From Benincasa hispida (Eukaryota > Streptophyta > Magnoliopsida > Cucurbitales > Cucurbitaceae): 64,000 bases of DNA. The position numbers and the translations under genes were made by a program. Below are positions 10,588 to 20,894 of this stretch, piece by piece. The stretch lies in contig NC_052350.1 in NCBI RefSeq assembly GCF_009727055.1, positions 28,321,186-28,385,185 on the forward strand. Direction: 5' to 3'. The notes under the pieces are model-generated. The model was not told the DNA's origin. It ran no database searches and worked only from the letters and a program-made list of their open reading frames with translations. Position 1 is the first letter of the stretch. Each line of letters starts with the position of its first letter.

Positions 10588-10603
10588 TAGCGTTGCAACG
10601 CTA
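10588..10603. repeat. Second 16-bp palindrome in LTR U3
   Basis: Same 14-bp core AGCGTTGCAACGCT as at 10481, here flanked by T and A. A diverged relative (gcgttgcgatgttgcaac) occurs near 10700. Confidence 0.7.
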
Positions 10604-10722
10604 CGTAGTTTGACGGAACTTCCACCTTCGCATGCGCACAATCAAGCATCAGGGGCAAGTATTGTGATGCTTCCTTGACGCTCAGCAAAAATGCACCGCA
10701 GCGTTGCGATGTTGCAACAAGC

Positions 10723-10730
10723 CTATAAAT
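10723..10730 (+). promoter_or_regulatory. TATA-like box of the Athila LTR
   Basis: 'CTATAAAT' about 430 bp into the LTR and downstream of the paired palindromes. The position fits the U3/R promoter of a plant gypsy LTR. The transcription start itself is not visible. Confidence 0.5.
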
Positions 10731-11708
10731 GAGCCATTCGAGGCCAACACTCTAGAAAATGAGAAATTTCGAAAAATTGAAGAGTTACTCCAATTTTAGG
10801 AGCCCTTGTAGTCATATTGCTATGTAAAGTTTGCCATAGATAGCCTCGTTTCTCAACCAATCATTGTAATTCGGATATGCCTCTTAGAGGCTAGGTAAAT
10901 TTTCTTGACATTGTTTGTATGTCTTAATTCTTGAAGGATTGTTAGTTAAATTTACTTAATTTTTGTGAACCCTTTGGGTGGATTTGTGTTAATTTTAATA
11001 GAGTTTCAATGAATTGATTTGACAAATTAATTTATCGAAGTTCTTGTTTGCAATATCGTCATAGCCTATGCAATATTGATTGTTTTAGTTGCACGTATTA
11101 GGATAACATGTTTAAGGTCTAGATTTTTTCTGGCCAAACTCATGTATGCCCTAGTATAATCTTTTCCAATTAATCATGCTACAAGATATGGCTTTTCCGG
11201 TTTGTGGTATGTCTCAACAATTTAACTTTGTTGTGTTGCAATTTAGTTTTAACTTGTATGTCGCCAAGAAGGAAGAGTTAATAATTGAATCAGTGGTAGT
11301 TTGATTTTTTTTTTTTTTTAATCAAAATTGGCTAATTGGGATTAGATTTTCTAATAGGTTGAAGGGTTCACAAAATTAGTAAAATTAACTAGTGCCTAAG
11401 GATAGAAAATAAAAAGCATATAAACAAGTCCCAAGATTTTCCCATCAATTTGATCCAATCCATTTTCTGTGCTAATTTTTTGTTTTCTCTATTCGATTGT
11501 CAATTTATTTTACAAAAAACCAACAAAACCCTTATTCTCACATGGAATCTTTAAATAATCCTAGTTGATCATTAGTCTCTCTGTGGATTCGACCCCGATC
11601 TTACCACTATACTGTGTTTGTGGTACAGTCTTGGATCAGTGAATATTATCTTTCTTTGCTCGAGCTGGGGGTGTGTACGCCAACACCTTCCCGGAGTCTG
11701 AACAAATT

Positions 11709-11726
11709 TGGCACTGTTGCTAGGGA
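11709..11726 (+). other. Primer binding site, Athila type
   Basis: 'TGGCACTGTTGCTAGGGA', a slightly mutated form of the TGGCGCCGTTGCCGGGGA primer site used by Athila/Tat gypsy elements. It lies four bases after the LTR end. It marks the end of the 5' LTR and plus orientation. Confidence 0.8.
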
Positions 11727-11763
11727 GACTTGGCAATTAGCCTAGGATATTTTTTTGATTCCA

Positions 11764-11777
11764 TTTATATATATATA

Positions 11778-11809
<32 letters not shown>
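11764..11809. repeat. (TA)n microsatellite
   Basis: About 46 bp of almost pure TA alternation with one phase switch, in the leader between the primer site and gag. Likely slippage-prone. Confidence 0.9.
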
Positions 11810-11815
<6 letters not shown>

Positions 11816-11819
11816 GAGT

Positions 11820-12424
11820 GTGTATATTGACTTCCCTTTGGTTTATATGACCCGCTCCTCTGGGAGTGCAAACTTCATTTTTATTACAGATATTGATCGG
11901 GAGGAGAGGAGAATCCGAAGGAAGCGCAAAGGAGAAATACCAGAAGAAGGAATTCAACAAGTTGTTGATAATACAACAAGAGCAATGGGAGAAGAAGTTT
12001 GTGAGAAAACTCTGAGGGAGCTGGCAGAGCCTGACATGGACCAGCAGCCCCTGTGCATCGTATTTCCACCAACCACTGTGCCATTCGAACTTACGCCGAA
12101 GCTAATCAATCTATTTCCTACCTTCAGAGGGAGTGTAGGGGAGAACCCCCATAAACACATCAAGGACTTCCATATGGTTTGTGTAAGTATGCGACCTCAT
12201 GGAGTCACAAAAGAACAACTGAACCTTAGAGCATTTCCTTTTACATTACAAGACGACGCTAAGGATTGGTCGTACTATTAGCTCCAGGGTTGATAACTAC
12301 TTAGAATAAGCTTAAAAAGAAATTTCTTGAAAAAAAATTTCCGGCTTCTAGAGCCCACTCGATAAGAAAAGACATTTATGGAATAAAACAATTTATTGGT
12401 GAGTCTTTGTCTGAATATTATGGG
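11820..12424 (+). pseudogene. Athila-like gag, N-terminal part
   Basis: Gag forms the virus-like particle of the element. The open frame 11820-12281 includes 'DIDREERRIRRKRK', 'KTLRELAEPDMDQQPLCI', 'LIPKL'-type 'ELTPKLINLFPTFRGSVGENPHKHIKDF' and 'AFPFTLQDDAKDWSYY', all landmarks of plant Athila/retrotrans_gag proteins. A stop (12279) and a small deletion follow. Coding resumes with 'KKKFLEKKFPASRAHSIRKDIYGIKQ' and 'GESLSEYYG', then is cut at 12424 by a non-coding LTR element. The remainder is at 18565-19578. Confidence 0.85.
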
Positions 12425-13184
12425 TGAAGGAACTCCTTTTATAGAGAACCTATAAAAGGAAATGGATCATCTAATTCCTATTTCGATTGAAAACAAACAT
12501 TTACAAACATACAGATTATGCACTTTAACTAAAATTATAGCATGCTTTTGAACAACAAAAAAGGGTTCAAGTGATTATACCTTTGAAGAACTCTTCTTCA
12601 CGTAAATCCTTCAGACAAACACGAACTCCTCGAACAGCGACGAACTCTCCAAACAGCAACAAATTCGAACCAAAAAGAGAAGGACACAACTACTTGGTGA
12701 CCTCGGTATTTTTAGGGTGAGAACCCAGGAGTGGTGGGCTCTGACTATTTTGGTTAGAAGGGAGTTTAAGAGTTTGGAGGAGGAAGACTTGAAGAAGAAC
12801 ACACTGTCATGTAGCAAAGTGCTTCAATCATTTAGTCTAAAGCTCTATCGTATAGATTCTGATGCGTTAGTTTTTTTTTGGAAAAATAAAATCATATTTT
12901 ATTTATTTTACTTTGCCATAAAAATCAACTAACCTCCCAGGTAAGGTGGTTAGAAAGAAAAAGGGATTAATTATCCAAATAATTAAATAATATAAATAAA
13001 TATGATAACCAACTTATCATATTATATTTAGAACCTATAGTTTTAATATTATATCATATATAATATAAACTATAGTTCTTTTTCTCTATTTTATGGCATT
13101 TAATATAAATCATATTTATATTAAATTTAACAACTATGGATCTCATTCATAGAAAATATATTTGAATCACATTCAAATATTTAT
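12425..13184 (-). repeat. Partial LTR (tail) of the LARD-like element
   Basis: It matches 16606-17385 closely: same start TGAAGGAACTC, same 'agcatgcttttgaacaa' and 'aagaactcttcttcacg' blocks and same AT-rich run. It stops at 13184, where a diverged related LTR begins. The rest of this LTR is missing. Confidence 0.8.
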
Positions 13185-15310
13185 GAAGAAAATCGATCAT
13201 GAGGATTTCCATGAGCAGCGGAAAGATCATTCCAAATTACAATCATGTATGAACATTACAATTACAGTCAAAACACAAACATACAGTTATGCATTCAATA
13301 CATAAATTACAACATGAAAGTACAAATGATCAAGAAGAGAAATCTCTACACACATTTGTAGATTCGTCTTCACGCTCCTTGATCACGACCGCTCGAACAC
13401 AGCAACCTCGAACGCTCGTCCAACACGACTGCTACACTGCACGAACACTGCACACTCGAACTCAGTGACCGCCTCGGTCACAAACACCCCAACAACACGA
13501 AAGGCCTCCACAGAACATCGATGGCGTCGAGTTGAGTGTAACACCACCAAGAAGGTTACCTTGGTATTCTCGGTGTGAGAATCCAGAAAGTGGGATATGT
13601 GTGGACTTGGTTTGAGGCAGAAGATGGAGGATTCAACAATCGTGTAAATGATTGAGCAAGTGGGAGAAGGCTAAACCTATCGTATAGGTCGATACCCAAT
13701 CGTTTAGCAAAAGCTAAGCAATCGTCTAACAAAAGCTAAGCGATCGTTTAGCTCATCGCTTAGTTCCATGTCTGTCACTTACAGACACTACACAATCATT
13801 TACCTTTGTCAAGCTATCACTTAGTAAATCCCTATTTACTTGACAACTTTCTTGAGATTCTTCCGAGAGAGAAAAATCTCAAAATAATAAATTTCAACTT
13901 TTTTTTAATTAGGAAAATAATTTTCCTTTTGTCTCACGGTTACCATGAAACCACCAATAACCTCTCACTCAATTGGTTATTAGAGAAAAAGAATTAATTA
14001 TCTAATAATTAATATTTTTATAAATATAAATGATAACCAACTTATCATAATATATTTATAACCTATAGTTTTAATTTTTCATCTCATAAAACATATAAAC
14101 TATAGCTTTTTTTCTATTCAATGGTACTTAATGTAAATCTCATTTACAATAATCCCCCACTAGATGTATCTCATACATCATACCAATTATATCATATATA
14201 ATCAAATTACCTCTTGTCAATTTGAACATTTCAAATCAACACCAAGAACTGATCCTCAACTGAATCCATTGAGCTACCAAGGGGACCTTATGGACCTGTA
14301 GCTCGAAGATCCAACGGTACGTGAATAACTGACTAAACTCTTTAGTCACGGGATCCACCATCCATTAATTGTCAGGCACTCTACTAAAGACCGACAGCTA
14401 AACTCTCCTTACCATAGATATATTATGTGTCCATCTAAACCAATCAGAAATGCGACAACTCTTCACAGTCATAAGTACAGCTGGGCCAATAAACGTTATG
14501 CCCCTGTAGTTACATCTAACTTCTTAAGTACCACTGATCCCTCTAATGAACATAAGTCATAGTCCTACTATGACTGAGTTCTCTCTTCCAAAGAGAAGTT
14601 GTGGCCACTATGTTCAAGCCCTAGAATCAGCCCTTAAGGGAGCAATCTCTCTACTTATCCTTGCTTCGGGAAAGAAGTGAATTTCATCTTGTGGATTGAG
14701 TTCCCAGCTCTCATATCAGACAAGTCCCCAAATAGGCATGTTGAGTTGGCAATCTGGCCACTCTCACACATACTAATCAAAGGATCACCCTTAAAGGCAG
14801 AAGTTCCCAAAATACTCAGGATTGAGGTCGTGTCACCTATGGCCATTTAGGTGAGATGTAAGTCTCTAGTATCAACGATATTATATACAGAGTCTAGTCA
14901 TCTCGTGGTCCAATCTTATACCAACTCTTTGTATACGACACCCTCGCTCGCACGTCTCCACATGCATGGTCAGGTTCTACCATATGTAGTAGTTTATAAC
15001 ACTTGCAAACCTCTATAAAGCGAGCCGTATCCGTAGTGTCACCAAGATCAGGTATCCCACCTTAATCCTTATACTACAGACCTATTTAGGTTATCACTTA
15101 AGGCATGATCCACTTGTATGTCATATATATATGCTTAAGTTCACATAAGATAACCAAGGAGCTTTGTTTAAGTTTTGCATGCAACTCTTTATTATTGATT
15201 TTAATTCTAATTTCATTGATTATAACACTTATAAAAAATGAAACAATTAAAACCAACCATTGCAAGAATGACATACAAAAGTCATTTATAACTATTATAA
15301 ATTAACCTAA
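13185..15310 (-). repeat. Diverged LTR related to the LARD LTR
   Basis: About 2.1 kb starting TGAAGAAAATCG. It shares the order and wording of the 16606-18440 LTR (for example 'taccaaggggacctta', 'accgacagct', 'gataaccaacttatcat') but is much more diverged, with its own upstream block at 13195-13860. It also contains the ATCGTxTAGC-type motif (about 13690-13770). It is either a nested solo LTR of a sister family or the product of recombination between sister elements. No clear 5-bp duplication was found. The right end is approximate. Confidence 0.6.
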
Positions 15311-15769
15311 GGTAGTATCATGCTTCATGCAATGTTCATTCATTACTAATATGTAACTTTTATATAAACAAGTAATGAATTAAGCTATAGCATACATTTC
15401 ATACAAACATTCAACCTTATATTATAACATTTATAATATAAATGATGCATGGATATGCTATAATGTATAACTCTTATATTATATGATGCATGAGCATGCT
15501 TTATGTAATTTAAATCATGCATACTAATATATTATAACACTTATAATATAAAATGATGCATGAAAATAAATGCATAACCTATGGTGGGTTTTAAAACTAT
15601 ATGACATACATTATAGGACATATAATAAACATACATCATATCATATTTAAATAAAGTTCATGGACCGGGATAGTAAATCTCAAAACTGAAAAGGATAAAG
15701 GCTAAACTATTACAAAAGCTGAGTCCACCAATTCAGAACAAGTGAATCGGGTCTTGAATTGCTCACCTT
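15311..15769. other. LARD internal region, AT-rich part
   Basis: Non-coding. Contains loosely repeated 'ttataatataaatgatgcatg' style words around 15410-15560, roughly 60-70 bp apart, and no frame of note. Confidence 0.45.
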
Positions 15770-16300
15770 GAAGCCTTGCAGTTTGATCGTGTAGCAAATG
15801 TTCTGATCGTCGAGAATTGAGTGTCGAGTATAAACGATTGTGTATCAACGATCGCGTAGCTTTGGACTATGTGAGAAGCTTGAAAGTCCACGCGGATCGT
15901 GCAGCGGGCTTCGAGTAGCGCATATCATGCGATTGTGTAGCTAAAGACTATGTGATGAGCATGATAGTCTACATGATCGAGTAGCGTGCACCGAGTATCA
16001 TATACTATGCGATCGTGTAGCTACTGACTACGCGATGAACATGATAGTCTACACGATTGTTTAACACGCATGCCTTGCATCGAGTATCAAATACTGCGCA
16101 ATCGTCTACCCATCGAGCGTTTACACGAACATGCAGCCAACGCAACATGATCGTGTAAACATTTTACATGATTGCATAGCATTAGCTATGCGATCGTTTA
16201 GCAGATGTTACACAATCGTGCAGAAAACTCTACACAAACGCATAGCAAAATCTAAACGATCGTATAGCTCCAACTACACGACGCGACCACTATTTCGTCT
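15770..16300. repeat. Array of short (C)GATCGTGTAGC-like motifs
   Basis: Over about 500 bp the words GATCGTGTAGC, CGATTGTGTAG, GATCGTTTAGC, GATCGTATAGC and similar recur a dozen or more times at irregular 20-60 bp spacing, often with partial palindromy (CGATCG). The same motif appears inside both LTR variants (13690-13770 and 16985-17060). It is non-coding and embedded in the LARD internal region. Confidence 0.75.
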
Positions 16301-16591
16301 TCTCCATCGAAACTTACTGCAACCTTCACGTTTGAAGCTTTACGAACGACTCAAAAACCAAAAAAAATGTAGACTCGATTGCAAGAATTAATGCCCAAAA
16401 ACGCAGAGGCCCTTACAAATTAACTTTTATAACTTAAAAAGAAAGCCAAAACAGAGACAATTATCCCATAAACATCCATCAACAACCATCCACATACATT
16501 TAACGATTAAACACAATGTAGAAATTAAAACCCACCTAAACTGTAAATGATTTCAAGCATAAATGGAATTTGGAATCAGAACTACAACCTA

Positions 16592-16603
16592 GCTCTGATA
16601 CCA
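16592..16603 (-). other. Primer binding site, tRNA-iMet type
   Basis: The plus strand shows GCTCTGATACCA; the minus strand reads TGGTATCAGAGC. This is the primer site complementary to initiator tRNA-Met used by many plant LTR elements. It lies two bases inside the LTR ending at 16606. Confidence 0.85.
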
Positions 16604-16605
16604 AT

Positions 16606-18559
16606 TGAAGGAACTCATTTTACAGAGAACCTATGAGTGAAAGTGAATCATCCAAATCCCATTTCGATTGAAAACAAACATTTACAGTAAAACATACAGA
16701 TTATGCACTTTAACTAAAATTACAGCATGCTTTTGAACAATAAAAAAGGGTTCAAGTGATTATACCTTTGAAGAACTCTTCTTCACGTAAATCCCTCGAA
16801 CAAACACGAACTCCTTGAACAGTAACGAACTCTACAAACAACAACAAATTTGAACTAAAAAGGGAAGGACACAACCACTTGGTGACCTCGGTATTCTTAG
16901 GGTGAGAACCCAGGAGTGGTGAGCTCTGGCTATTTTGGTTAGGATGGAGTTCAGGAGTTTGGAGGAGGAAGACGATTAAAGAAGAACACACTATCGTGTA
17001 GCAAAGTGCTTCAATCGTTGAGTCTAAAGCTCCATCGTATAGGCTCTCAATCTATCGTATAGATTTTGATGCGTTCATTTGTTTTGGAAAAATAAAATCA
17101 TATTTTATTTATTCCACTTTGCCATAAAAACCAACTAACCTCCCACTAAGGTGGTTAGAGATAAAAAAGGATTAATTATCCAAATAATTAAATAATATAA
17201 ATAAATATGATAACCAACTTATCATATTATATTTATAACATATAGTTTTAATATTACATAATATACAATATCAACTATAGTTATTTTTCTCTATTTTATG
17301 ACATTTAATATAAATCATATTTATATTAAATTTAACAACTATGAATCTCATTCATAGAAAATATATTTGAATCACATTCAAATATTTATTCCTCCAATTA
17401 AACAATAATGTATCAAATACATTATGCCAATTATATCATATATAATTGAATCAATTTAATTATATCTATATAATTAAATTCCCTCTTATTAATTTGTACA
17501 TTTCAAATTAGCCCAAAAACTGATTCTCAACTAAATCCTTTCAACTACCAAGGGGACCTTATGAACCTGTAGCTTGAAGCTTCAACAGTACGTGAATAAA
17601 TAATTGAACTCTTTAATCACATTATCCACCATTCGTTAACTATCAGGCACTCCACTAAAGACCGACAGTTGTACTTTTCACACTAAATATATATTTCTAT
17701 GTCCATTGGATATAACCAATCAACAGTACGATGACCCTTAACAAATTACTAGTAAATACAACTAGGCCAAATTACCGTTTTGCCCCTGTAGTTACATCTA
17801 ACTCCTTAAGTACCAATGATTCCTCTAATGAACAATAGTTCATAGTCCCACCATGACTAAACCCCTCTCGGGCCAGGAGAGGGTGTGGCACCACATTGTT
17901 CAAGACTTGGAATTAGTCCTTAAGAGAGTAATTTATCTACTTACCCTTGTATTGGGGAAGGAGTGAGTTACCAGCTCCTCAATCAGACGAATCCCCAAAA
18001 TGATAGGCTTGTTGAGTCGACGATCTGGCCACTCTTACCCATGCAAATGAAAGGACCACCCTTATAGGCAGGAGTTCACAACTCACTCAAGATTAAGGTC
18101 ATGTTACCTATGGTCATCTTAGTGAAATGAAAGTCTCTATTATGAATGACGTTATATAATGAGACTAAGCATTTCGTGATCTGATCTTATATAAACTCCT
18201 TTGTATAGAATATTCCCGCTCACATGTCTAATACATGAATGATCAGGATCAGATCATTTGTAGCACTTTACAACATTTGTAACATCTACAAAGCGGGCCA
18301 TACTTGTAGTGTTACCAGGATAAGGTACCCATTCTTATCCATATACTATAGATCATTTAGGTTATCACTTAAACATGATCCACCTATATGTCTCCACATA
18401 CATGTTTAAATTACAACGATAACCTTGGATGTTAGTTTATTGGTTTGTGGTTAATGCAACTAAAATATCACATATTTCATAGACGAAGTGAATAAAATAT
18501 CAAATATTATTAATCATAGAAATGTTTGTTCATACAAGGTTTACAAACGATAGGACCCA
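16606..18559 (-). repeat. 5' LTR of the LARD-like element (minus)
   Basis: A 1954-bp LTR; on the minus strand it starts TGGGTCCTATCG and ends GAGTTCCTTCA, followed directly by the primer site. Non-coding. Its promoter-distal part is matched by the fragment at 12425-13184. Confidence 0.75.
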
Positions 18560-18564
18560 ACGAG

Positions 18565-19578
18565 ATTTAAGGCATCAACCGCTAGCTTTCCCTATCACCA
18601 AAATTCTAACCAATTATTAATTCAATATTTCTATAGTGGTTTACTTTCTAGTGTTAGGAACTCCATTGACTCAGCAGCTGGAGGCGCTCTTACTGACAAG
18701 ACGCCAAGGGAAGCCCATAAATTAATTTCACGCATGGCTGAAAACAACCAAAATTTTGGAACTAGGGCTACTGAATCTGATTTAATTGTTAATTCTAGGG
18801 TTAAGGAAATAAAAACTCAAATTTCTAACTTAACTACTCTTGTGATATAGATGACCCAAGGAGGAGTCGCTCAAGTAAAAGCTTGTGGGGCCTGTGGAGT
18901 AGTAGGACATGCCTCTGAAGCATGTCCTCAAGCCCAAGTCAATGCAGTTGGGGGTTACCAGAGGAAATACGACCCTCATGTCCAATATACAATCTAGGCT
19001 GGCGTGATCACCCTAACCTCAAATGGGGAGGTCGAGGCCAAGGACAAGAGCATGACAGTTCCAATCATTCCAATCAACCGTCGTCATCTTCCTCAAGTAT
19101 GTCTCTAGAAGACATTGTCAAATCTTTGACTGACAACTCCTTAAAATTTCAACAGGAAATCCAACAACTGCAAAAGGACTATTTCCAATTATCACAGGAC
19201 ACTAAGGCATATCAGCAAGAAACCAGGGCGAGTATGGAAAATCTTGGCTCTCAAGTCACACAATTAGCTATTGCAGTGAGTCGAATAGAGACCAAAGGTT
19301 CAGAGAAGTTACTTGCCCAGCCAGACCATGCCAATGTGAGTGCCATCAAACTCAGGAGTGGCAAAGAGCTTCCATCACCTACAATCTCTTTAGACAACCC
19401 ACCTCTACCTGGTAAGTCCAACGAAGAAGTTGAGAAAAATGAGGGTAAATCCGAGGCACGCCCGTCTACCTCTATGGTAAGTACTCTTCCTTCACCTTCT
19501 GTGAACCTTATATTCCTCAAGCCCCATTTTCTAGTAGGGTGGAAAGACCAAAACAAGAACATAGGGATGAGGAATTGA
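18565..19578 (+). pseudogene. Athila-like gag, C-terminal part with zinc knuckle
   Basis: Coding resumes exactly after the right repeat of the LARD insertion. 'LLIQYFYSGL', 'SIDSAAGGAL' and 'TPREAHKLISRMAENN' complete the capsid region. A stop (about 18849) precedes the knuckle 'CGACGVVGHASEACP', a C-x2-C-x3-G-H-x4-C motif. A frame change then leads into 'YNLGWRDHPNLKWGG' and, in the open frame 18922-19578, a glutamine-rich coiled-coil segment 'QQEIQQLQKDYFQLSQD...ENLGSQVTQLA' typical of Athila gag C-termini, ending in 'VSAIKLRSGKEL'. Linked downstream to protease. Confidence 0.85.
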
Positions 19579-20154
19579 TCGAGATGTTTAAAAAGTTTCA
19601 GATAAACATTCCCCTCTTGAACGCGATTGAGTAGATTCCTAGGTATGCTAAGTTCCTCAAGGAACTGTGCACCAAGAAGAGGATAGGTAAGGATAGGGCA
19701 TTGTGGTAAGTAAGAATGTATCGGCTCTACTTAAACATAATATGCCTGAAAAATGTCGAGATTTAGGTATGTTCGCTTTACCCTGCATTATTGGTAATAG
19801 AGTCATTCGTCATGCCATGCTTGATCTAGGAGCCTCTATTAATGTCATGCCATATCATGTGTATGAGCATTTCAATTTGAATGACTTGCAAAAAATTGCT
19901 ATGTGCATCAAATTAGCTGATAGATCTTATATCCAACCCCTAGGATAGTTGAGGATGTGTTATTGCAAGTTAAGGATTTGATTTCCCCAATTGATTTCTA
20001 CATTTTAAAAATGGATGAAATTTTCACTCCTTCTACAATTTTGTTAGGTAGGCCCTTTATGAAAACTGCAAAGACAAAAATAGATGTTGACAAGAGCTGT
20101 CTTTCTATAGAGTTTGATGGGGAAGTATTTCATTTAACATGTATGACGCCATGA
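19579..20154 (+). pseudogene. Athila-like aspartic protease
   Basis: The retroviral-type protease that matures the polyprotein. After 'IEMFKKFQINIPLLNAIE' and 'YAKFLKEL' (with stops), the frame from 19703 reads 'VSALLKHNMPEKCRD', 'FALPCIIG' and the active-site block 'DLGASINVMP' near residue 50. D-L-G rather than D-S/T-G is normal for this lineage. A stop at about 19948 is followed in frame by 'VKDLISPIDFYIL', 'TILLGRPFMKTAKTKIDVD' and 'LSIEFDGE', the C-terminal half containing the flap and the LGRPF motif. Confidence 0.85.
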
Positions 20155-20894
20155 AATTTCCTGAGGAATATCTATCCCTGTGTATGATTGAGGCACATGA
20201 CTTATTAGATGATATTGTGTTGCATGATGGTGATGATGACTCTGACATATTGATTGCTCCATGTATTGATTTGGATTCGCATGACTCGCATGATTTATCT
20301 CTTTCTGTTATTGATATTAGCAACCTTGAGGAACCTTATTCTAATTTTGATATTGTTGATTTACAGGTACAAGGGACTGAGTTGAAGTCTCTCCCTAATC
20401 ATCTGAAATATGTGTACCTGGGCGAAGTGAACACCTTTCCAGTTATAATTTCTAGGGAGCTGACACCTACCCAAGAGGAATCCTTAGTTGAGACTCTAAA
20501 GACCTATAAGGAGGCCATTGGGTGGACTTTCGATGATCTCAAGGGAGTGAGCCCTTCTTTTTGCATGCATAGAATAACCTTAGAGGAAGGATCCAAGCCC
20601 ACAGTTCAATCCCTCAAGAGGCTTAACCCCACGATGAAAGATGTCATTCTCAAGGAAATTATCAAGCTCAATGAAGTCGATAATATTTATCCAATTTTTG
20701 ACAACAAGTGGGTAAGTTCTATTCAGGTAGTTCCAAAAAAGACTGGCATGACAATCGTGGAGAATGATAAAGATAAGATGGTGTCGATGCGCGTATAGAA
20801 CGAATGGAGGATGTACATCAATTTTCGAAAGCTCAACGAGGTAACTAAAAAAAGACCACTTTCTTATCCCTTTTCTTGATCAAATGGTGGAACG
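20155..20894 (+). pseudogene. Athila-like pol: RT N-terminal half
   Basis: An acidic linker precedes RT: the 20139-20798 frame runs 'LKSLPNHLKYVYLGE', 'ELTPTQEESLVETLKTYKEAIGWTFDDLKGVSPSFCMHRI', 'KRLNPTMKDVILKEIIKL' and 'WVSSIQVVPKKTGMTIVEN'. These are the fingers and early palm of gypsy RT. A stop at 20796 breaks the frame before 'MYINFRKLNEVT' and 'PLSYPFLDQMVER', where a solo LTR has inserted. The remaining half resumes at 22953. The order and wording fit Athila polyproteins throughout. Confidence 0.88.

Larger units (their letters stand above)
10290..11704 (+). repeat. 5' LTR of the Athila-like element
   Basis: A 1415-bp stretch starting TGTTATTTTCC and ending GTCTGAACA, four bases before a tRNA primer site. 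It holds a TATA-like box, two 16-bp palindromes in the upstream part and no significant frame. The left boundary is set by where minus-strand copia gag coding stops (10290). Confidence 0.75.
12425..18559 (-). mobile_element. Non-coding LTR element (LARD-like), nested in gag
   Basis: A 6.1-kb minus-strand insertion flanked by degenerate 5-bp repeats ATGGG (12420-12424) and ACGAG (18560-18564). It has an LTR at 16606-18559 and a tRNA-Met primer site next to it. An internal region carries no pol or gag. On the left is an LTR-derived block that is itself composite. Gag coding resumes exactly outside it. A long LTR element without coding capacity fits the large retrotransposon derivative class, which would be mobilised in trans. 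Confidence 0.75.

Noticed and set aside
14655..14846. 63-codon minus-strand ORF
   Set aside because: It lies inside an LTR whose sister copy at 17.9-18.1 kb does not preserve the frame.
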